In this document: one piece after another, positions 46,251 through 56,164 of the stretch
How positions within the stretch are numbered: the stretch's first letter is position 1
How the letters are laid out: each line of letters opens with the position of its first letter
Origin: Rehmannia glutinosa
Taxonomy: Eukaryota; Streptophyta; Magnoliopsida; Lamiales; Orobanchaceae
Length of the DNA: 64,000 bases
Assembly (NCBI GenBank): GCA_016081115.2
Contig: CM071925.1
Coordinates: 17,024,748 to 17,088,747 of the forward strand
Direction of reading: 5' to 3'
The notes under the pieces: model-generated
The model's input: only the letters and a program-made list of their open reading frames with translations
What the model was told of the DNA's origin: nothing
The model's database searches: none
Program-made: the position numbers and the translations under genes

Positions 46251-46372
46251 AATTATTGCTCTCCTTTTTCCCGGCTATCTCTCGATCCTCACTTCTACCC
46301 TTAGCCGGACCCTCACTCTTGTTTTCTCTCAAGCTCTCCTTTTTCTCGGCTTTATTTTGATTTTTATGCTCA

Positions 46373-46839
46373 CTAGCCGAACTCTCTTTTTTTTTCCTCG
46401 CCCACTCTAGATTTCACTTGATCCTCATAAATTTCTTTTGGAATTAGAGGAAGAAGTACAAAACGTTTTTTATTATGAACAAGAGTATACTGGTTAGTGT
46501 AGCCGTCATGTTGAACCCTCCTATCAAACTGCCATGGCCTACCCAATAGGATGTGCCCGCCAGCATCGACACAACATCGCACAACACCTCATCCTTATAC
46601 CCCCCTATTTGAATGCTACGTACCTTCGCTTGCCTACTTATCTGCATCTCCCCACAGTCGCTCAACCACTGCAACTTATAAGGTTGTGGGTGTTTTACCG
46701 TCGGAATTCCTATCCTATCCACCATCTTTGCACTTGCTACATTAGTGCAACTCCCACCATGTATGATGACATTACACACCTTTCCATTGACAAAACACCT
46801 TGTATGAAAGATGTTTTCTCGCTAGACTCCCTCATCTGA
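46373..46839 (-). pseudogene. Element C protease
   Basis: CNVIIHGGSCTNVAS, PYKLQWLSDCGE and YKDEVLCDVV are followed, after a frameshift near 46580, by GHILLGRPWQFDR and NQYTLVHNKKRF. The usual IIDGGS active-site aspartate is histidine here, so it should be inactive. It lies between the gag zinc knuckle and RT. Confidence 0.8.
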
Positions 46840-46979
46840 CTTAGGTTGAATACTCAGCGCCCTCCGTGACACTAGGGATAACACCTATCCCTTTGCCGCC
46901 TCTAATACTTCCGGAATATCCTCCAACTCCGGCATATCACTATAATCCTGCTCTCCCTCACTCTCTGACTCCAGTTCCC

Positions 46980-47988
46980 CATTCTCACGCAACACCAACA
47001 CCCTCTTATTTGGACATTGACTAGCTATATGCCCAAGCCCATGACATTTAAAACATTTAATATCCCTCGTTTGAGCATTAGAGGGTTCGATTTTACCTGC
47101 GGGTTTAGGCTCGATCGCCCTCCCCCTTTGGTCCGCTCCCTTCGAACTCTGCTCCTGTTTTTTGTTGGTGTTTGACTTCCATGCATTAGAGTTAGAGCTC
47201 GGTGCTTGCCGGTTGAAACCCCTCCTCTTGAGCTACTGCTCAACTTTCACCGCCATGTGCACCATCTCCTCGAGATTGACACAGTGATGTAGGTCGACGG
47301 CATCCGCAATAAGAGTATTCAAACCCGCGATGAACCTGGCCATAGTCACCTCCGGGTCCTCATCGATATTTTCCCTCGCCATAAGCATCTCCATCTCCTT
47401 GTGGTAATCCTCCACACTCTTTGACCCCTGAGTCAGCCTTTGCAACCTCTGATAGACGCCTCTATAATAGTGATTTGGGACAAAATGTCGTCGTATCAAA
47501 CTCCTCATCTCCTCCCATGTGGAAATGGGCCGTTCGCCGCTTGTCCTCCTTGAAACCATCAATTGATCCCACCAAATACTTGCGTAGTCCGAAAATTCTG
47601 TTGACACCAATTTAATCTTTTTCAATTCAGAATAATTTTGGCAATCGAAAACATTCTCGATTTTCCTCTCCCAATCCAAATAGGCGTCCGGATCACTTTT
47701 TCCCTGGAATGAGGGGATTTGCATTTTGATGTTACTCAAATTGCCATCCTCACGTCCCTGATCACCCCTATTTCCGCGCCGACCTCTACCTGGATTGTAA
47801 TTTTGCTCCCTATCAGAATCAAAATCATCAATCCCATTTGCCCACTCCTCTAACTCGAACCTCCTAGGCCTCCATACCCTAGTAGCAGGCTCCTCAATTC
47901 GCGGCGCCTCTCTGGGATCCCCGTATGTCTCCAACATTAATTTCTTTAACATGTTTGCAATCGCCTCCATATCTAACTTGTGGCCCAA
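46980..47988 (-). pseudogene. Element C gag with zinc knuckle
   Basis: From 47988 the frame reads IKMQIPSFQGKSDPDAYLDW, FSDYASIWWDQL, RPISTWEEMRSLIRRHFVP, RLQRLTQGSKSVEDYHKEME and MARFIAGLN, a chromovirus gag. A stop falls at 47233-47235. In another frame an intact knuckle, CFKCHGLGHIASQC, lies at about 47014-47058, followed by an acidic stretch. An upstream ATG (MTEEKPQPA, about 48018) ends at a TAA. Confidence 0.85.
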
Positions 47989-48380
47989 TTATGCTGGTTG
48001 TGGTTTTTCTTCAGTCATGATTATATCGCTCCCTCACGTGTATACGCTCGTGTATCACTCAACTCACAATCCCCAAGTACCCGCACTTGTTGCGACTATA
48101 AACTAATCAGATAGTCGCAAGTACGCCTTAACACACCAAGAAAATTACCAAGCCAACAACGGATCGTAATAAGATGAAATTGAAGACTAGGGTTTATAAT
48201 TCCGAATTTTCCATAATTTTCGATTTTTTTTATTTTTGCACGCGGTTTAGATTCTTTGCCCGCTGATTTTCTGTGCAATTCGAATTTTTTTTTTTTGGAC
48301 CCTTTAAGGACTAGGGTTTATGAAAAATCTGGAAAATAACAAGAATTAAAGAACAAGGATAGACTTAACCTTGCTAGATG
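47989..48380 (-). other. Element C leader
   Basis: Between primer site and gag. No ORF of note apart from the short MTEEKPQPA start. Confidence 0.5.
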
Positions 48381-48392
48381 GCTCTGATACCA
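48381..48392 (-). other. Primer-binding site of C (tRNA-iMet)
   Basis: On the + strand GCTCTGATACCA, equal to the 3' end of initiator tRNA-Met, two bases from the LTR edge at 48395. Confidence 0.9.
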
Positions 48393-48394
48393 AC

Positions 48395-49482
48395 TGATGT
48401 GAACCGCAGCAACAACTATGCATACGACCCAACAACAATATGTTGTTAACCGAAGATCTTCACTAGTTTGATTAATTTGGTGGAAACCTCGGCCCGTTGC
48501 TTAGCAAAGCAAGAACCTCGGTATGCGAAGACGCCACAAGAAATTATGGATTATTGCCTGATAAGTCGATAATTGCAACAAGAAACGTAAATCTTAGAGA
48601 ACTTGGAGAAACACTCAATTTAGATAGTAAACGATTAATTGTATTGATAACTGCATGAAAACAATAAGTGTTCACTCTTATAAAGGGTCCAAACCCTAAC
48701 CTACCAAGAAAACAACTTAAAACTGAAAAGGAAACAAAAAACAAAAAAATTCAAAATTCCAGAAAAAAGCACAGTCGTGCCTGAAAACATGGCCAGGCCG
48801 TGTTTCGCCGACGTCGTCCCGGTTCCTACCCGGCCGATGGCGTGCGAAGCCGACGGCCAGGCCGTGTTCGCGAGGAAATTTCCGAACACGGCCGTAGACC
48901 AAATCACGGCCAAGTCGTGTTTTCCACGAACCCATGATCATACTTTCCCACACGATCGTGCCCAGAAGCACGGCCAGGCCGTGTTCGCGACGACGGGTCC
49001 GAACACGGCCATGTAATTTAAGCACGGCCAGGCCGTGCTTTCCACGGCGTCTGCCCCTTCGACTTCTTCAGTATTTTATCCCCTGCTAGTCCTAAACTCG
49101 AAATAACAACTCAAGACGCGGCCTTAAAGGTTTATTTGGCCTCCAAAACACTAACATGACTCAAAATAAGAACCAAACTACAACTAACTACGATAAACGA
49201 ATACAACACCATTGAGCACTTGATTACAAGGTCTTCAAGAAGCTAAGTGGCTTGTATTCTTGGCATCCTTTACTTGCTCAGTCTGAGGTGGACTCTGGAC
49301 CGTTGACGACGCTAATCAACTGGACCACCCGATCTTCTTCCTCCTTCGGCAATGCACTCTCGGCCTCGTTCTGAATGACTTGAATCAGCCCATTGAGTGC
49401 ATCCTTGAACTTCCTTGCCCGTGCCCTCGTCACCGGACCAACTGGTACTATTACCGGGTCCCTCGTCCATGGATTCTCTTCA
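48395..49482 (-). repeat. Element C 5' LTR
   Basis: 1088 bases, TGATGTGAACC to ATTCTCTTCA on the + strand. It contains a palindrome cluster at 48770-49050 with repeated CACGGCCAGGCCGTG units, and at its own 5' end (49278-49482) an open frame that continues pol (DPVIVPVGPVTRARARKFKD). Confidence 0.9.
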
Positions 49483-50826
49483 ACCCGGTAGTAGTCCATC
49501 GGGCCAAGCCGGTCGAAATTCATCAGACCGCCATTTTGGAGGCCCAAGCCCAGCCAAAGCCATGAAAGTACACATAAAAAGTCAGCCAATGGGGCTAGCC
49601 CAGGATTTTAGGCCTAATGGGCCGTGCCAAATAGGGCCAGCTCTTTTTGGGCTTATAATATCATAGCCCCACATGGCCTTATCATCGGATCGAGCTAATG
49701 TTGACAGCTCTAGGACAGGGACAGTTCTAAATGGCAACAAATTGGCCAACCAAATGGTCTGGCCATGTGGTCTTGCACAACCGTGTGACATCACATGGTC
49801 TGGCCCTGTGACGTGTATTTTTTAAGCGGGTTTTTATATTTTTTGGTCGAAACATAAATGGATCAACCCAAGGGCGACATAAAAAGAATCCAAAGATCTC
49901 TTGATGGGAGATCGGCATTACGCGGTCATTATAGAACTAGAAAGCAAAGTGGAACACCAGTCCAACACAGCACCACCTCGGTTCAAGATTGTTTAAAGAT
50001 GAATTCTTCCAAGCCAGGGGAATTCATCATTATAGTCTAAACCTCCTTTTTTTATAATACGTTGAACATGTTGGTTTTAGATTTGTCTATAGATTTACAA
50101 ATAATTATGTCCAACTAATTGTCTTTAGATTTTTCTAGGGCATGATGTAAACTGCAAGACTCGTTGTTATTTGATTTAGTTTGTTTATATTTGTATATGA
50201 TTGTCTGTCTATTTATGATTTCTTCCACTTAATTCTTGTCGATTATATTACCAATAATTTGCATGTTTAATATATTGGTTCATAATTCGAGAGATGAGTT
50301 CCAACAATATATTTAGGAAATCATTGCATAAATAATGGTAGAGTCGAGAGGTTTATGATATTTGTGGGAATAAAACTGAATCCATAGAACTATTTGGAGT
50401 TTGCATAAATTGATGAGTAGGGATGCTAGCAATATTTGTTTAAATCCATGGAATGTATGCTTCGAGAGAAGGAACAAGTAATAACGGGATTTAGGTCAAG
50501 ACGAGACACCTTTAGTATTTGTGAAACCCAATTGAATAGTAATTGAGATTGCATATTGAAATCATAGTCCTAGGATCGCTTTAGTTTATGGGTTTCCTTT
50601 AAGTTTATTTGGTCATAGTTCTAATTTATTATATATTTCATTAATGCGGTTTTTAGAGTAGTAGATACATCAAATCAATCATTTTGATCCTTTTGATAAA
50701 ATTGGGGCTACTAGAATTTCAGTAATATATATTCTTAAATCAATCCCTGAAGAATATAACATTGTTTGCCACTATCTATTATCTACACCGTACACTTGCG
50801 GTTTAGCTTAATAAATTTAAGTGACA

Positions 50827-51211
50827 TTATGCATCCTTATTTTGTTTTCTTTTTAGATAATGTTTTCTTGTTTTTCCTTCCTCGTCTTCCATCACACTTG
50901 TTTTCCTATTTTCATCTAGTTATGTCTTTAAATGAATTTCACCTTAAAATGAACTTTGTTCTCATTGTAGTGATAAATTTGAATTGGTTCAAAATTTGAT
51001 AATTGTATATTCAACATATTTTTATTTTCTATTTCGTAAGTACATAATGGCACCAAGAAATTGTGGGATATGAGGTTGATAGTATAAAGATTATTTATCC
51101 TCATTTCAGTGTGTGACATTAAGTTAAGTGCAATTCAAGTTTTTAAACTTTTACAGTTCCTTAGTTTCCATATTAACTATAACTTGCAACATATATGTAT
51201 GTATATATATA
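50827..51211. other. Unassigned stretch right of LTR K
   Basis: AT-rich. I see no gene. A TATATA run at 51190-51211 precedes the next element. Confidence 0.3.
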
Positions 51212-51530
51212 GGGTTGGATCCAATTAGACCAGTGCTTGCGGTAAGACCGTAGGGACTTATCTAAACCGTTGTAATAAATCCTTTTGTGGCTCAGATCTA
51301 ACCAACATAAAAAATATTAATAATTACAAATTATTCATACTAAGAGCATAATAGACAAAAACGTATAAAATTGCAGATATTTACCTTATCAAACTATTAC
51401 ACAAAAAGGAACGAATATCTCTTAATTGATTCTCATCAATTCAATTTATTCTCTTCCTAAAAAAATGCAAGCAATCTTTTTTTTTCCATTCATATACATC
51501 TGTAACCTTTAAAAAGGATAAACATACTTT

Positions 51531-51700
51531 TGTAGAAGTGAAGAACAAGGTGAAAGATCAAGATGAATCCAGATTCAAGTCTAACAAGGCTGCAGAGGAA
51601 GCTCCAGCATCGAGAAATGGGTCGAATCTTGAAGAGGAAGCCATGGTTGAGCGAGGGCCAGAAGTAGAATTCTCATCATATTTAGATTCTCCCGTCGGTT
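51531..51700 (+). pseudogene. Captured exon-like fragment in H
   Basis: An open stretch of about 55 codons after a splice-acceptor-like CTTTTGTAG. It is acidic and lysine-rich, with EEAPASRNGSNLEEEAMVER and EFSSYLDSPVG before a TAA. It is more GC-rich than its surroundings. I do not recognise the source gene. Confidence 0.35.
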
Positions 51701-52329
51701 AATAGAACTGGGATCCTAGGAAAGCCAAACCAAATAAGGAGTGTTTCAATCTTTACCTCTTTTGTCAGCCGGCAATCTTTTAATTATTAGTGCAGTGGTT
51801 CTTTTATGCATGTGTTTTTTTAATAATTAAATCAATATGTTTTATCTTTTTTAAAAGAATAATGGTCTATACTAACTTTTTACAGAATTGCATAAACTGG
51901 ATTAATATGTTGCATATTTAAAAATAACATAATGTATTTTTTCAGATGCCCAAATTTCATATGTCAATGTTTGAATTTTTAATCCAACAGGTTTGTTTTT
52001 TGTTTTTGTTTTTTTATGAAGAATGATACATTATACTAATGTAGTATCAATTTGCATATTTTAGTATTAAGTTATTGTATACTTAGTATTAACTTGATGG
52101 ATTTTTTCACACTCCCAAACTATATATACAAAATAAAACATTGCATGTTTAATATGATGTTTTTGCATATTTATTACGACTAAAATGTGTTACAATGAAA
52201 TATTAAAGTGTTGAACAGTGTCATGTCTATTAAAAAAATACGTGGAGAAAATAGATATGTTTGCAAAAATAACACAAAATAAGTTTTGGGGAAGGAGAGA
52301 ATAATAAGTTATATATTGTCCTAAAAAAC

Positions 52330-52490
52330 ATAGTATGAAATCAAAGTTCGTTTTGGGCATCTTATGTTATTATCGGTTGCAACTTCGCCGCATGATCTAC
52401 ATCGTCCTTTTAGTTTCGTGTTTGTCTTGATAGCCTTCTCTTTCTGACTTTGTATTCGACTTTTTACACGGTTGCCACTCTCTTTGTTTT
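52330..52490 (-). pseudogene. FAR1-like C-terminal fragment in H
   Basis: The - strand reads SGNRVKSRIQSQKEKAIK and then CRSCGE, ending in IRCPK. This resembles the lysine-rich linker and zinc-knuckle end (CxxCG, then NCP) of FAR1/FHY3-related proteins, which derive from Mutator transposases. It is a fragment; the histidine of the knuckle is not obvious. Confidence 0.35.
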
Positions 52491-53875
52491 TTTACTTGTT
52501 TTTGTGGTAATATAACAATATCCTATTGCGGAGTTGAGACGCACTACTTGGTTATTTCTCAATTGAACTTATTTCTACAAAAAAAAAACACCAAATAAAC
52601 CTACAAGAAAAAAAAGAGTAAATTAATTTAGAACAACACAAAATTCACAGTTACATATAAGCAAAAAAAAAATACCTTTCATGTATCCCCTTTCTATATA
52701 CTACATATTCATTTAACTCGTATTGCATATTTATATATATATTACTTTGCATTGATTATTTTCTATAAGACTCGATGTGTATATATTTCAATTATGCATA
52801 ATATTTGTACTAGTTAAGCATTGAAACTCATCTAATTACGCATATAAAAATGTGTAAATATGCAGTGAAATGTAACAAAATACATTTTTCAAGAGAAACC
52901 ATTTGCATTGTGTAAGAACTAAACATGCACACTACACAAAAATAATTATATGGTAGCCTCAATTATAATATACGTTCAGTATTTCCATTAAGGGAAAACA
53001 TAATATGCAGTAAATATAATATGAATATGCAATATAATTACTCTAAATATACAGGGGCTGAGATAAAATTAGCAATACAAATTAAAACTGAAAATATGTT
53101 CCCCATTCCCGTATCCAATTCATGTCTTGCACGAAACTACGAACATAAAAATTGCACCCAAAGAATACATAATCTCTTCATGTAATTTTCGAGAACATAA
53201 CAATACGAGAAAAACATCTCCAGCAACAAATATGTGAAATAATTCCATCCCTTCCAAAAAACAACCTTGACATTACAGAATAAAAATCTAAATATCAAAT
53301 TTTACTTGCATGCCAACAAAAAACATAATATCGCAAAACCCACTACAATGTAACTGCGACCGAAAAAAAAAAAACAAATCGGCAGTTAAAACCATGAACC
53401 TAAATCTTATAGAAAACAAGCATACCTTAATTTTAATCACTAAATATTTCCTCGAACTAGAATTGCAATCTTGTTTCCCGATTCTGAGAAGTTTATTTTT
53501 CTTCAAACCAAACTTGCAAAAGTTGCAAAAACTGTAACATGTCGTCTGCTCAGAGAGAATGTGAACAGACATGAATTTTCAAAAGAAACTAACACCTTCA
53601 AATCGCGGGAACTGGATATGGTAAGATTTTTTTACCTTACAACTAATGTTGAAATTACCTAAGTGTCCTTAATTAAAAACTAGGAAATAATGAAATTACA
53701 TACCTATCCTTAATGATAATAAGTATCTCTCCACTATCCTAAAATAGGGGAACAAATTTGATTCATCCAGAATTAAAATCAATTGTCAAGATAAGTCCCT
53801 ACTGTTTCATTCTAGGGAAGTTGTCTCATATATGAGACCATTGCATAGGTGAGCCCATAGGGACAAATCCCAACC

Positions 53876-55110
53876 ATATATCTGTTTTTTTTAATGGCCT
53901 ATATTTAACAAGTCCAACAATGAATTATTACCTATTTAACATATAATAAGGGTAAATTAGTTCAAACAAATTGACCATTACTAGAAATAAAGGCGATTAT
54001 ATGGAATTTTCAGAAGATCTTCTCCATGATCTCCTACCATCTATAACAAATTAACACGAAAAAAGGGACCAATTCCATTTTGATCTAGAGGAAAAAGCAA
54101 TAGCGGCATCGTCTTCTTTAACACAGTGTACGCTTATTTAAAGTGAGTGGGTTGCATATGTAGTATAAGTTTGTTGCTTATTCCATGTGTGTGTGTGTTG
54201 CTTATGTAATGTAATTTTGTTATGTGTATTCACATTTGTGTTTTTATGATTCAGTAGTATGCGTCGAGAGTTTTGGTTCGTCACTCATATCTTCTTCAAT
54301 CGTTTTGGTGAAATACTCTTCAATTACGTTGTTCATGTTTTTTGTTTGCATCATGATGTATGTTCCGGAGCACGTAATGTTTTTTCGGATTCTGATGGTG
54401 CGGCAAAAACTAATTTTTTTTGAACAGTTATATTAAATAAGTAACACAAAAATATATTGTATAAGCAACACAAATACATTAAATAAGCGACAAACTTATA
54501 CTACATATGCAACACACTCAATTTAAATAAGCAAATGATTACTTACATATACACCTTATTGAAATGCACCAACTTAATATTAAATATGCAAAGATTGCAT
54601 AGTAAATAATCATTTACAGAAGAAAATTATGTTTTGTGTATTCACATTAAAGTGGATGTGTTGCTTATTTAAAGTGATTATGTTGCATATGTAGTATAAG
54701 TGTGTTGCTTGTTTCGTGTGTGTGTGTGTGTTGCTTATGTAATTTAATTTTATTATGTGTGTTCACATTTGTGTTTTTATGAATCATCGTATAAAAAAAT
54801 AGAATCCGGAAAATAAGCATTATCGTATCTATGAAAGAGACCATACGACCGTTGTTTGCAATGGAAATGAGATGGTTTTACTCTAATATAATTTGACTTA
54901 TCCGTTTTTTAAAGAAAATTACTCAAATACCCTTATTAATAATTTAAAACAATAAAACAAAACTGAAAATATCCTTTAAATCTGGACCATTAAAAAGAGA
55001 GTTCATCAATTGAGATTTGTCCTCGCGTACTCACCCAAAATGGGTGGACTCATAAGATTCAAATCATATATATATATATATATACATATATATTTCTTAA
55101 CACAAAAATT
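53876..55110. other. Intergenic stretch with direct and inverted repeats
   Basis: No gene. The block 54124-54250 (TTGCTTATTTAAAGTG, GTTGCATATGTAGTATAAG, TTCACATTTGTGTTTTTATG) recurs directly at 54655-54785 and inverted at about 54437-54535. A (TG)n run is part of both direct copies. An (AT)n tract lies at 55065-55093. Confidence 0.6.
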
Positions 55111-55238
55111 TGTGTGAGACCGTCTCACGGGTCTAAATCCGTGAGACGGAACCTCACATGGTCCCTCGTCCTCTCTACCCCCCATTTTTCTCTCTCATTT
55201 CACTGGTCCCTCCTCTCTGTCTTACGTCTTCTCTCATG

Positions 55239-55277
<39 letters not shown>

Positions 55278-55967
55278 GCATTGGTATGTCTCCCTTCCTC
55301 TCTCTTTCTCCTTACGTCCATCCTCTCTCTATACACACAGGTTTTACATACAAAAATCTTATAAAATCCAAATTCTTCAAACAAAAAAACCTAAAGAAAT
55401 GATACTTTAAAAATGTAGCTTTCATAGTAGAATTGATACCTTTTTTAATAAAGAAGTAATATTTGTTTTAGTACAAAATGATGCTTTTTAATAACAAGTG
55501 ATACTTTTTTTAATAAAAATAATTTTTGTTTTAATAAGAAGTGATATTTTTCTATAAAAATTGATACTTTGTTTTAATGAAGAAAAAAATGATATTTTTT
55601 TAATAAAAAGTGATGCTTTTTAATAAGAAGTGATAATGTTTTGTAAAAATTGATCTTTGATTTGATAGAAAGTGATATTTTTTTAATAAATAGTAATATT
55701 TTTTTAATAAAAAGTTATACTTTTTCCATAAGAAGTCATATTTTTTTAATAAAAAGTGATACTTTTTTCATAAGAAGTGATAATGCATTTCAATAAAATG
55801 ATATTTTTCGAGTCTGATGTAATATTTTTCCATAAAAAGTGATACTTTCTTCATCATGTTTTTCGTTGTTTTATACGTGTAGAGAGAAAGAGAGATAAGA
55901 GACGTGAGGAGAGAGAAAAGGACCACGAGAAGAGTTGGACGAGGAGAGAGATAAAGGCCATGGGAAG

Positions 55968-56024
<57 letters not shown>

Positions 56025-56140
56025 GGACCACGGGATGTGAAGAGATCTGAGAGGGGGATACGTGAGTATATAGAGAGAGATAGAAAGAGCATGTGAATTT
56101 TGGGTTATGGAGCTCTGTCTCATGGACAGTCTCACACGAG
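55111..56140. mobile_element. Inverted-repeat (foldback-like) element with minisatellite core
   Basis: The left arm starts TGTGTGAGACCGTCTCACGG and the right arm ends GACAGTCTCACACGAG. The arms hold a (CT)n tract (55241-55275) and a matching (GA)n tract (55972-56025), and further words in reverse complement (GGTCCCTC, CCTCACGTC-like, CACGGGAT). The 450-base core is the TGATAC/TTTTT minisatellite. No transposase. Ends are approximate. Confidence 0.55.
55400..55855. repeat. AT-rich minisatellite
   Basis: More than fifteen degenerate units of AAAAAGTGATACTTTTTTAA or ATAAGAAGTGATA, about 18-30 bases each, between the arms of the foldback-like element. Confidence 0.75.
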
Positions 56141-56164
56141 ACCTCCCTAGTCCTTAATACTTAA

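Larger units (their letters stand above)
40727..49482 (-). mobile_element. Element C: chromovirus-like Ty3/gypsy, full length, inside LTR K
   Basis: The - strand element has LTRs at 48395-49482 (5') and 40727-43446 (3', split by solo LTR J), a tRNA-iMet primer site, gag with zinc knuckle, protease, RT, RNase H, integrase and a polypurine tract. Target duplication ACCCG is at 40722-40726 and 49483-49487. LTR ends are TGATG/CATCA, with one base changed at the left end. Its motifs fit the CRM/Reina/Galadriel chromoviruses; the exact clade is not resolved. Catalytic residues of protease, RT and integrase are all altered. Confidence 0.9.
40369..50826 (+). repeat. LTR K (Athila/Tat type), split by element C
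   Basis: It starts TGTTAGGTG after a polypurine tract and ends GTGACA at 50826; the U5 end TACACTTGCGGTTTAGC matches element E. After removal of C (with one ACCCG copy) it is about 1.7 kb. It carries palindrome-class words on both sides of the insertion (CATGCACGACCGGCGCATG near 40650; TGGTCTGGCCATGTGG near 49757). Only about 100 bases of its internal region remain on the left. Confidence 0.7.
51212..53875. mobile_element. Element H: Pack-MULE-like non-autonomous element
   Basis: The ends are GGGTTGGATCC on the left and, reversed from the right, GGTTGGGATTTG. Both sides share GTAGGGACTTATCT close to the ends. The target site is a TATA run, so the duplication is not diagnostic. No transposase. 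It carries two coding-like scraps, at 51531-51700 and about 52330-52490. The rest is AT-rich with no ORF. Confidence 0.45.

Noticed and set aside
49488..49589. N-terminal extension of the open frame over the C 5' LTR.
   Set aside because: It is flanking K sequence read by chance; only the LTR part (49278-49482) continues pol.
55158..55364. Leu/Ser-rich frames on both strands (also 55768-56135).
   Set aside because: Translation of (CT)n and (GA)n tracts.
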